From an uncultured Clostridia bacterium (GTDB lineage Bacteria > Bacillota_A > Clostridia > TANB77 > CAG-508), in contig CANQLP010000001.1 in NCBI GenBank assembly GCA_947624725.1, positions 62,001-126,000 of the forward strand: DNA of 64,000 nt, read 5' to 3'. A program made the position numbers and the translations under genes. Below, one piece after another: positions 54,676 through 63,361 of this stretch. Positions within the stretch are counted from its first letter, which is position 1; each line of letters starts with the position of its first letter. The notes beneath the pieces were generated by a model. It was given only the letters and a program-made list of their open reading frames with translations, was not told the DNA's origin and did not search any database.

Positions 54676-56059
54676 TTAAAATTCTATTTTTTCTTTTATA
54701 TAATTTGTAAGTTCATCTATTTTTATTCTTACTTGTTCCATTGTGTCTCTATCTCTTACTGTTACTGTATTATCTACTTCTGTATCAAAATCTACAGTTA
54801 TGCAGAAAGGTGTTCCGATTTCATCTTGTCTTCTATATCTCTTTCCAATACTTCCGGCAGCATCATAGTCACACATAAATTCCTTAGTAAGCATACTATA
54901 TACCTCTTCAGCCTTTGGTGAAAGCTTTTTAGATAAAGGAAGTACTGCAGCTTTAAATGGTGCTAGAGCTGGATGAAGTTTTAAAACTGTTCTTACATCG
55001 CCTTCTTGAATTTCTTCTTCTTCATAGCTATTTAATAGAAAAGCAAGAGCAACTCTATCGCATCCAAGTGATGGTTCAATACAATATGGAATATATCTTT
55101 CATTTGTACCCTCTTCTAAATATGTCATATCAGTTTTAGAATATTCAGCATGCTTTTTTAAATCAAAATCAGTTCTATCAGCTATTCCCCAAAGCTCTCC
55201 CCATCCAAATGGGAATGTAAATTCTATATCTGTTGTAGCTTTACTATAATGGCTTAATTCCTCTTTTTCATGGTCTCTTAAACGAATATTTCCTTCATTC
55301 ATTCCAAGTGAAAGGAGCCAATTCTTGCAGAATTCTTTCCAATATGCATGCCACTCTAAGTCTGTTCCTGGTTTGCAGAAAAATTCTACTTCCATTTGTT
55401 CAAATTCACGAGTTCTAAATATAAAGTTTCCTGGTGTTATTTCATTTCTAAATGCTTTTCCAATTTGTGCAATACCAAATGGTATTTTCTTTCTTGAAGT
55501 TCTTTGAACATTTTTAAAATTAACAAATATTCCTTGTGCTGTTTCAGGTCTTAAATATATTTCTGATTTTGCATCCTCTGTAACCCCTTGAAATGTCTTA
55601 TACATTAAGTTGAATTTTCTAATATCTGTGAAATTCTCTTTTCCACAATTAGGGCAAGCTATATGATGTTCCTTCATATATGCTATCATTTTTTCATCAG
55701 GCCAACCATCAACAATTTGCTCACAATTATTTTCATGCATCCATTCTTCTATTAATTTATCTGCTCTATGACGAGTTTTACATTCTTTGCAGTCAATTAG
55801 AGGATCACTAAAGCCTCCAACATGTCCGAGAAGCAACCCATACTTCTGGATTCATAAGTATTGCTGCATCTAGTCCTACATTATATGGATTCTCTTGTAT
55901 AAACTTCTTTCTCCATGCGTTTTTTATATTATTTTTAAGTTCTACTCCAAGTGGTCCATAGTCCCATGAATTTGCAAGACCCCCGTATATCTCAGAGCCT
56001 GCATATATAAATCCTCTAGCTTTACACAAATTTACTAGTTTTTCCATATTATCTAACAT
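54676..56059 (-). CDS. glyS: Glycyl-tRNA synthetase (dimeric type), one CGG +1 site
   Basis: GlyRS charges tRNA-Gly; this is the alpha2 class II form. The motifs are [33 protein letters not shown] (motif 1/2 region), [20 protein letters not shown] (motif 2) and [13 protein letters not shown] (motif 3). An extra C at 55828 (TCT-C-GGA) breaks the frame at codon 78; skipping it restores [20 protein letters not shown]. The corrected length is 460 residues, normal. Its own product, Gly-tRNA, is what the CGG-GGN sites would call for, so expression of this gene depends on the shift it may help supply. Confidence 0.95.
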
Positions 56060-56084
56060 GATAATTCTCCTTTAAAATTAGCTA

Positions 56085-56756
56085 TTACTTATTTTTGTTT
56101 ACTATGCATGATGCAATTAAACTTATAGTATAAACAAATAAACCAACTGCAATAACATATTCATTTACTGGCACACGACATATACTAATTATACTTATAT
56201 ATAATGCATTTACTGCAAATATAACTGCAACAGGTATAATTACACCATTTACTACTCCTAATCTCTTATACCATCCGTAGTATACTGCTAAAAATATAAC
56301 TGCAATTACAAATGTAATGATAATTGGGGTTATATATCCTCTTATTAAATCATATATGTTCTCATCTGATAAGTTCATTACATATAGTACTTGTCCATCC
56401 ATGTCTTCTTCTGAACTTTCTTCAGCATTTTCTTCTTCATTTTCAGCTTTAAAAGAATATTTTTCTCTTAATTTATTTTCAAGATTTTCTAATTCTTCGT
56501 TTGTTGCAGATTTAACATGTATTACAGGTAATGAGTTAAAAGTATCTGCATATGTAATTTCTATAATTCTATCTTCTGGAAATACAGATTTTGCTATATT
56601 TTCAATATCACTCATTTCGAAGCTTTCTTCCATTTGTATTTGAATTCTTTTTGAAGCTTTATAACTTATATCGAAATTAAATCCCTTTATACATGTAAAG
56701 ATTGTACCAACTGCAATAATTAATATTACTAAGCAAATTACAATTTTCTTCTTCAT
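56085..56756 (-). CDS. SecF-like protein translocase subunit, short and divergent
   Basis: The 223-residue protein has an N-terminal helix (IVICLVILIIAVGTIFTCIK), an extracellular domain with FDISYKASKRIQIQME and a short acidic insert. Three to four C-terminal helices follow. The start FNFDISYKASKRIQI corresponds to the 'GLDFxGG' region of SecF, but the glycines are lost. It is much shorter than standard SecF (about 300). The gene pairs with a SecD-like gene upstream, so a divergent SecDF is the best reading. Proton-channel residues cannot be confirmed. Confidence 0.6.
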   Translation of the reverse strand: MKKKIVICLVILIIAVGTIFTCIKGFNFDISYKASKRIQIQMEESFEMSDIENIAKSVFPEDRIIEITYADTFNSLPVIHVKSATNEELENLENKLREKYSFKAENEEENAEESSEEDMDGQVLYVMNLSDENIYDLIRGYITPIIITFVIAVIFLAVYYGWYKRLGVVNGVIIPVAVIFAVNALYISIISICRVPVNEYVIAVGLFVYTISLIASCIVNKNK

Positions 56757-56792
56757 TATAAATTTCCATCCTTTCTAGGTAAATTATATTTA

Positions 56793-58169
56793 TTATTTAT
56801 TATATTTTGCAACTAACATTGTTCTTAAGAATATAAAGTTTGATAATACTATACTGATTATTCCATAAAACATTGTCATTCCAAAAGAATATGCAACTTC
56901 TTCCTTCATAAATGTAAATACTATTGCTATAATTACTGAAATAAGTGCTACTTCAAAATTCTCTGCATATGTTCTGATAGATGCCTTCTTAACTTCTTCA
57001 CATGTGCCATTAGCTTTAATTTTATTTAACATTTTTGTAATTAGGTATGTATATAAAAGCATTACAGCCCAAATAGCGACAAATGAATTAACTGATATAA
57101 CTATTCTTGTATATCTTATCATAAGGACAAGTAATGATATAATTGTAACTAAATTTATTCCAGCAAGAATACCATTTGTTTTATATCTAATTATCATATA
57201 TACTACAAGTATTACAAATAATGCAATAGAAGTGTATATACCTATTTTAACACCATTTTCTATTAAATTTCCTCTAACTGTTTCACTTGATTCAATATCA
57301 TATGAAAGAGGAGAATCATCATTATTTATAAGCATTACATAAGCATTTGTTTCTTTTATTAAATCTGAAAGTGTATCTGAATCTGTCGCAGTTCCCATTG
57401 TAATCATAAGATCTCCATCTGGCAATTCATTTCCAAAAGTAGATGTGAATATATCTCTTCCATCAATTGTCATTGTAACCTTCTTTTGATCTGGATTTTC
57501 TTCACTACTTTCCTCTTCACTTCCAGCATTTTCATCTAAATAATCTTTACTAATTTGATGTAAAATCTTTTTTCCTTCACTATCAAACTTAATATCTAAG
57601 ATTATTGCAATTCCACCATCTTGGCTATTATTATATAAAACGCTTGCACCTTTTACATGAGTTTTATCTAATAAAACTTCTTTACTTTCTGAATCAGAAA
57701 TTGAGAAATCCCCTTTTCCTTGTAAATATTGCAATGTTTCATCTGTTTGTATGCTTTCATCTTGTTCAACTATTAAATCTCCAGTAGCTTCATCAACTCT
57801 TACATTATAATAATTGATACCTAAATCTTTAAATCTATTATCAAATACTTCCTTTACTTTTCTGTAATTTTCTACTGTACGATTTTCTTCAGGATTTGTA
57901 TATATTGTTTCTTTTCTATACTCTTCTTCATTTGCTCCATCTGGTATTGAATCTACTTTATTTCCATCTTTATCATATATAACTTCTTCTTTGTTATCAT
58001 TTATAACAAATCTAGTTAATCTTTTTTCTGTAAATTCAGAAGATAAAAGAAATTCTGGTAATTTATTTTCAAAAGATATACCCTTCTTTACATAAATTCC
58101 TAAAAATGATACTAATGCAATTAAAATAGTTAATACAATACATAAAATAATTTTAAGTTTTCTTTCCAC
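56793..58169 (-). CDS. secD: SecD-like protein translocase subunit
   Basis: The 458-residue protein has an N-terminal helix, a large extracellular P1 domain and five to six C-terminal helices. Segments typical of SecD are VFDNRFKDLGINYYNVRVDE, LQYLQGKGDFSISDSESKEV, HVKGASVLYNN, and KIGIYTSIALFVILVVYMII. The C-terminus YSFGMTMFYGIISIVLSNFI fits the final SecD helices. The membrane part appears degenerate compared with textbook SecD (no clear D519-like motif). SecDF aids late steps of protein export. It is adjacent to the short SecF-like gene. Confidence 0.72.
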   Translation of the reverse strand: MERKLKIILCIVLTILIALVSFLGIYVKKGISFENKLPEFLLSSEFTEKRLTRFVINDNKEEVIYDKDGNKVDSIPDGANEEEYRKETIYTNPEENRTVENYRKVKEVFDNRFKDLGINYYNVRVDEATGDLIVEQDESIQTDETLQYLQGKGDFSISDSESKEVLLDKTHVKGASVLYNNSQDGGIAIILDIKFDSEGKKILHQISKDYLDENAGSEEESSEENPDQKKVTMTIDGRDIFTSTFGNELPDGDLMITMGTATDSDTLSDLIKETNAYVMLINNDDSPLSYDIESSETVRGNLIENGVKIGIYTSIALFVILVVYMIIRYKTNGILAGINLVTIISLLVLMIRYTRIVISVNSFVAIWAVMLLYTYLITKMLNKIKANGTCEEVKKASIRTYAENFEVALISVIIAIVFTFMKEEVAYSFGMTMFYGIISIVLSNFIFLRTMLVAKYNK

Positions 58170-58191
58170 TTTTAACTCACATTCCTTTCTT

Positions 58192-58851
58192 CTATAATAA
58201 TTTTGTATTGTTGATTATTAGTTCAAACCATATTTTTAAATATTTAGCTGCATATTTACTCATAATCATTCTATCTATAAAAATTTCGAAATAATCAAGT
58301 ACAGGACAAAGTTCTGTATCAATTTGAATATTCAAAGTTATCTTTCTCTCATCTTTATTCATAATAAGCTTTGCATCTGTAACTGCATAATTTACTTTAT
58401 CATGTTTATCAAATGTTCCTATATTTGTATTTACTACTCTATCTCTATGAACATCTGATTTATCTGCAAGTATTAAAGCTGCTGATATATCACTTACTGC
58501 TGTTCCTGTTTCTTCATCATGATTTCCAATTGCTATCATGATTTCAGTTCTATCTTCTATGCTCATTCCCATATCCTTCAAAATGTTATATGCAAGAATT
58601 GCTCCTGAATGGGCATGATCTTTTCTATTTATACAATTTCCTATATCGTGTAAATATCCTGCAATTCTGGCAAGCTCTACTCTGTCTTCTGAATAGCCTA
58701 ATGCTTCTAATATATCTCCTGCTCTTTTTGACACAATCCCAACATGACGACTAGAATGTTCTGTATATCCTAAACTATTAAGCTGTTTTTGTGCACCTAA
58801 AACAAGAGCTTGTACTTCTTCATTATTTTTTACATCTTCAAGAGTTATCAT
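58192..58851 (-). CDS. HD-domain phosphohydrolase
   Basis: This soluble 219-residue protein has an HD fold: YTEHSSRHVGIVSKRAGDIL, then ELARIAGYLHDIGNCINRKD (HD pair) and GNHDEETGTAVSDISAALIL with a further Asp (ADKSDVHRDR). It is similar to clostridial metal-dependent HD proteins near secDF. The substrate is unknown. The start ATG follows GGAGGTA. Confidence 0.85.
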   Translation of the reverse strand: MITLEDVKNNEEVQALVLGAQKQLNSLGYTEHSSRHVGIVSKRAGDILEALGYSEDRVELARIAGYLHDIGNCINRKDHAHSGAILAYNILKDMGMSIEDRTEIMIAIGNHDEETGTAVSDISAALILADKSDVHRDRVVNTNIGTFDKHDKVNYAVTDAKLIMNKDERKITLNIQIDTELCPVLDYFEIFIDRMIMSKYAAKYLKIWFELIINNTKLL

Positions 58852-58942
58852 ATTTTGAATACCTCCATATACTCCCCTATTTTATAATAAAATTTTAAAA
58901 AATTCAACATATATTTGAAATTATTTATGTTTTTTGAAAAAA

Positions 58943-58969
58943 ATATGAGCGAATGTTATTCGCCCATAT
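58943..58969 (-). terminator. Terminator after greA
   Basis: ATATGAGCGAAT pairs with ATTCGCCCATAT. A minus-strand T run (TTTTTTTC) follows. Confidence 0.8.
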
Positions 58970-59012
58970 ATCTATATTTACATATATTGAACTCTTTAAA
59001 CTGCATACACTT

Positions 59013-59495
59013 CTATTTTGCTATTGTTATTCCTAAAACTTTATATTTTGCAATTCCATCTGGAATTTGTACTTCTACTACTTCATTCTTTTTAGCCCCA
59101 AGAAGTGCAAGTCCTATTGGTGATTCGTTAGATATCTTATTTTGTGATAGGTCTACCTCAGTTGAACCTACAATTGTATATTCAAATTCTTCATTAAATT
59201 CTAAATCTAATACTTTCACAGTATTTCCAACTTGAACAGTTTTAGTATCTATTTCAGATTCATTTATAATTTTAGCATATCTTAATTTATTTTCTAAATC
59301 TGCAATCTTTATTTCATTTTGTGCTTGGGCATTTTTTGCTTCATCATATTCAGAGTTTTCTGATAAATCTCCAAAACCTAAAGCTACCTTTATTCTTTCT
59401 GCAATTTCAGTTCTTTTGTCTGTTTTTAAGTATTCTAACTCCTTTTCTATGTTATCGTATCCTTCTTGTGTTAAAAGTATTTCTTTGTTTTCCAT
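59013..59495 (-). CDS. greA: Transcription elongation factor GreA
   Basis: GreA stimulates transcript cleavage in stalled RNA polymerase. The 160-residue protein has the coiled coil (LTQEGYDNIEKELEYLKTDK, with the tip acidic pair in GDLSENSEYDEAKNAQ) and the C-terminal FKBP-like domain (VGSTEVDLSQNKISNESPIG). I start at ATG 59495, eight bases after AAAGGA, rather than at 59504. Confidence 0.95.
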   Translation of the reverse strand: MENKEILLTQEGYDNIEKELEYLKTDKRTEIAERIKVALGFGDLSENSEYDEAKNAQAQNEIKIADLENKLRYAKIINESEIDTKTVQVGNTVKVLDLEFNEEFEYTIVGSTEVDLSQNKISNESPIGLALLGAKKNEVVEVQIPDGIAKYKVLGITIAK

Positions 59496-59625
59496 TTGTA
59501 TCATCCTTTCTAATCAAAATGTATTAGATCTATAATTCGATTAATTCGAATATATTATATTAAACATTATCTTACGACAAATTAATAAGTTTGTCAAGTT
59601 TAAAATGAAGATTTTTAATATTTAA

Positions 59626-60378
59626 TCAAACTAGCTCTACAAGCCTAATTTCATCATTATCTAGCTGCTTTTTTATATTAAAAAATGTATCTTTTTTAAA
59701 AACTCGGCTTTCATATAAGACATTATAATCATAATCATTTATATGATTAAATTCCTTCAAAATTTCTTCTTTAAAATCTAACCTATAATAATTTATTATT
59801 TTACCTATAAAGTTTTCAGAAATATAATTTATTTTGTATTTTATATTAACAACTATATTATCATTAAATCCATTATATTCCTTGAGCTGTATTTCATCTA
59901 AGTCAATATTAATAATAATATCATCATTTGTTATTGCTTTATCTTTATTATTAGTTACTTGAATTGCTATCCCATATGTATCATACAATTTTTGTTCTAC
60001 ATATGATAACCTGCTTTTATATTTAGTAATAACTTTTAGATTTTTCACTACTTCTGCAATCTGAATAAGCTGCTTTATTATAACATCATCAATATTAATT
60101 ACTAAAATAGCAATGTTTAGCGTTTCTTGCTTCTTATTTAGTTTTTTAGATAAATATTCTATAATATCAAAAAGTAAAAATTTGAATAGCCATCTTCCAT
60201 TTAAAACTTGAACATTATAGCTTTGAATTTCGTTTATCAATTCTAAATTATTCAGCAGTTCATTTGGAATAACAACTAACTGTTCATTAGATTTATTTTT
60301 CCTACCAAGTTTTTTGGCTATTTTCTTAATTTTTCTATCTGTTAATTTCTTATCTGGTTTAATATATACTGTTTTCAA
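59626..60378 (-). CDS. Unknown protein, hydrophilic with core beta pattern
   Basis: I do not recognise this 250-residue protein. It starts MKTVYIKPDKKLTDRKIKKI with a highly basic N-terminus (KKLGRKNKS), then alternates strands and helices (LNIAILVINIDDVIIKQLIQ, then NLKVITKYKSRLSYVEQKLY and IIINIDLDEIQLKEY). The run of Rossmann-like strands (AILVI, KVITK, QVTN, IIINID) suggests a nucleotide- or substrate-binding fold, which is inference only. It lies between greA and aspS on the same strand. Confidence 0.55.
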   Translation of the reverse strand: MKTVYIKPDKKLTDRKIKKIAKKLGRKNKSNEQLVVIPNELLNNLELINEIQSYNVQVLNGRWLFKFLLFDIIEYLSKKLNKKQETLNIAILVINIDDVIIKQLIQIAEVVKNLKVITKYKSRLSYVEQKLYDTYGIAIQVTNNKDKAITNDDIIINIDLDEIQLKEYNGFNDNIVVNIKYKINYISENFIGKIINYYRLDFKEEILKEFNHINDYDYNVLYESRVFKKDTFFNIKKQLDNDEIRLVELV

Positions 60379-60434
60379 TAATATCTCCCCTAAATATAAT
60401 TTTTAATTATTATATTCAAGGGAAATATAAATTA

Positions 60435-62202
60435 TTAATCTTTTTTCTTTACATCTAATTTTATATGAACATCTCTTAATTGTTCTTCTGTAACTCTTCC
60501 GAGGAGAACCCATAAGAAGATCTTGTGCTTTGCTATTCATAGGGAAAGCAATTACGCCTCTAATATTTTCTTCTTCTGTCAATAGCATAAGCATTCTATC
60601 AACACCAGGTGCAATACCTGCATGAGGTGGTGCTCCATAATGAAAGGCATTAAATAATGCAGGGAATTTTTCTTCTATAACATCTTTTGAATATCCTGCA
60701 ATATCGAATGCTTTTATCATAAGCTCTGGGTCATGATTTCTAACAGCTCCTGAAGACAATTCTATTCCATTACATACTATATCATATTGATAAGCCAAAA
60801 TATCAAGTGGTTCTTTATTTTCTAGTGCTTCTAGGCCACCTTGTGGCATTGAAAATGGGTTATGGCTAAATTCTATTTTTCCTTCATCTGAAAGTTCATA
60901 CATTGGGAAGTCTATTATCCAGCAGAATTTAAACATATTATCATCTATTAAATTAAGTCTTTTGCCTAGTTCTTTTCTAACTTCTCCAGCAATACTTGCA
61001 GCTAAGTTCTCTGAATCTGCAACAAAGAACATTGCTCCATTTGGTACAGCTTTTGTATCTTCTATTAATTTCTTAGTATGTGCTTCATCCAAAAACTTTG
61101 CAATTGGTCCTTGTAAAGTTCCATCTTCATGCACCTTTACCCAAGCTAAACCTTTTGCCTTACATTCAGATGTTGCATAATCTACCATATCATCGAAAAA
61201 TCTTCTAGGTTCATTAGATACATCTGGTGTACAAATTACCCTTACAGTTTTATTTTTGAAGGCATTAAATTCTGTATCTTGGAAAATGTCTGTCACATCT
61301 TGTATAATTAAAGGATTTCTTAAATCTGGCTTATCAGAACCATATTTAAGCATTGCCTCTCTATAAGTTATTCTTGGAAATGGATATTCTGCAACCTTCT
61401 TTTTAGAAAATGTTACGAAAGTATCATACATGACCTTTTCCATAACCTCAAAAACATCTTCTTGAGTTGCAAAAGACATTTCCATGTCTAATTGATAAAA
61501 CTCTCCTGGTGCTCTATCTGCCCTTGCATCTTCATCTCTAAAGCATGGTGCTATTTGGAAATATTTATCAATTCCTGAAACCATAAGAAGTTGTTTAAAT
61601 TGTTGAGGTGCCTGTGGAAGGGCATAAAATTTGCCCGGATGTACTCTACTTGGTACTAAATAATCACGAGCTCCTTCTGGTGATGAGCTTGTAAGAATTG
61701 GTGTTTGAATTTCTGTAAAGCCTCTTTTAATCATTTGCTCTCTTAAAAATTGTATAACCTTAGCCCTAAGTAAAATATTGTTTTTTAGTTTTTCATTTCT
61801 TAAATCTAAAAATCTATATTGAAGTCTTAAATCTTCCCTTACTTCTGCATCTGTATTAACCTCAAAAGGTAAATTTTTAAGTCTCTTTCCCAATATTTCT
61901 ATATTTTGAATTAAAACCTCTACTTCACCTGTTGGCATACTTTCATTTATAGTTTCTTCACTTCTTAATCTAACAATTCCTTCAATTGAAACTGTTGATT
62001 CACAAGGTATATGTGATAATACTTCTACAAGCTCGCCTGTTCCTGATGTTACTGCTTGAGTAATACCATATTGGTCTCTAATATCTGCAAAAACAAGTCC
62101 TCCAAGGTCGCGTACAACTTGTACCCATCCTGCGATTTTAACTGTTTTTCCTACATCTTCCTTCCTAAGTTCTCCACAATTGTGTGTTCTATATCTTCCC
62201 AT
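60435..62202 (-). CDS. aspS: Aspartyl-tRNA synthetase, one CGG +1 site
   Basis: AspRS charges tRNA-Asp (and possibly tRNA-Asn if non-discriminating). Motifs are: N-terminal OB-fold ([20 protein letters not shown]), [40 protein letters not shown] (motif 2), the bacterial GAD insert, and [13 protein letters not shown] (motif 3). The extra C at 60501 (CCT-C-GGA) is close to the end: without the shift the tail is 'SPRKSYRR...', with it [20 protein letters not shown], the typical 'DLMxxAPxxVxxxQLxELHI' ending. The corrected length is 588 residues. Confidence 0.95.
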
Positions 62203-62232
62203 AAAATGTTATCTTCCCTTCCTTTATATAAT

Positions 62233-63343
62233 CTAAAATAACCAATTTCCACTTGATTTAAGCTCATTTACCTTTGCATCATGTTCTGCATTTGTTTTTG
62301 TAAAATAAACATTTCCAGACTTATCTGCAACAAAGAATAAATAATCTGTTGTATTTGGCATAAGTGCAGCTTCAATTGATGCTCTGCCGAACTGTTGAAA
62401 TAGGTCCTACTGGTAGTTTTCCTGACATATTTGGTCCACGAGTATTATATGGATTATATGTGTCAATTTCACTCTTATTAAGGTCTCTTGAGCCAAGTTC
62501 TATCTTGAAGGCATAATAAGTTGTAACATCACTGCCAAGTGACATTTTTGCATTTAATCTATTATAAAATACACTAGCTACATCTTTTCTATCTTTATCA
62601 AATACAGCTTCATTTTCAATTACAGATGCCATTGTAAGTATTTCATGTACAGAATAATTACTTGATTCAATATCAGATTTGTAATTATCTAATACTTTTT
62701 TCATTTGGTCTAGCATTGTTTTAAATATATCTTTTACACTAACATCTTTTTCATCAAAAGAATAAGTATCTGGGAATAAATATCCCTCTAATGGATAATA
62801 TATGTCTTTATTCTTTATTTCATCTGTTATAAACCAGTATTCACTGATTAAGCTATCTATATATTCTTCATCCTTTAACAAATCATAAACATCTTGCTCA
62901 GTATTGTCTGTATTTTCAGCAATTACCTTTGCAATATAGTCAATTGTTTTTCCTTCGACAAATGTAATATTATATCCTGTTTCTTTAAATACTACTCCAG
63001 TTTGCAAAGTTGTTGCAATTTCTGGTACTGACATATCTTTAGTTATAGTGTAGCTTCCTGCTTTAAAATTAGAAATATTATTTAGCTTTACATATAATTT
63101 AAATGCTAGCTTACTTTTAATTACGCCATTTTCCTCCAAAATATTTGCAATTTTGTCTGTGCCAGAACCCATTTCTATAACAAATTCTGCTTTTTCTTCC
63201 TTACTTCCAGTTCCTGAAAGTGATGTATTATACCATATAACTGTGGCTGTGCAAACGATTGCCAAAAAAATTATCACAATTATTAAAATTTTCAAAAATC
63301 CATGTTTACTTGGATTTTCAGATGAATGTCTTGATTTTTCCAT
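62233..63343 (-). CDS. mltG: Endolytic murein transglycosylase MltG, one CGG +1 site
   Basis: MltG cleaves nascent glycan strands at the membrane. The 369-residue protein has an N-terminal helix (ILIIVIIFLAIVCTATVIWY), a LysM-like domain (VEGKTIDYIAKVIAENTDN), and the YceG catalytic domain with LTMASVIENEAVFDKDR (catalytic Glu), DVTTYYAF and YNTRGPNMSGKLPVGPIS. An extra C at 62389 (GTT-C-GGC) breaks the frame near the end; skipping it gives VGRASIEAALMPNTTDYLFF and a stop at 62233. This matches the family's 'NPGxASIxAALxP' and 'YLYFV'. Confidence 0.93.
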
Positions 63344-63361
63344 TATTTTTTCTCCTATAAA

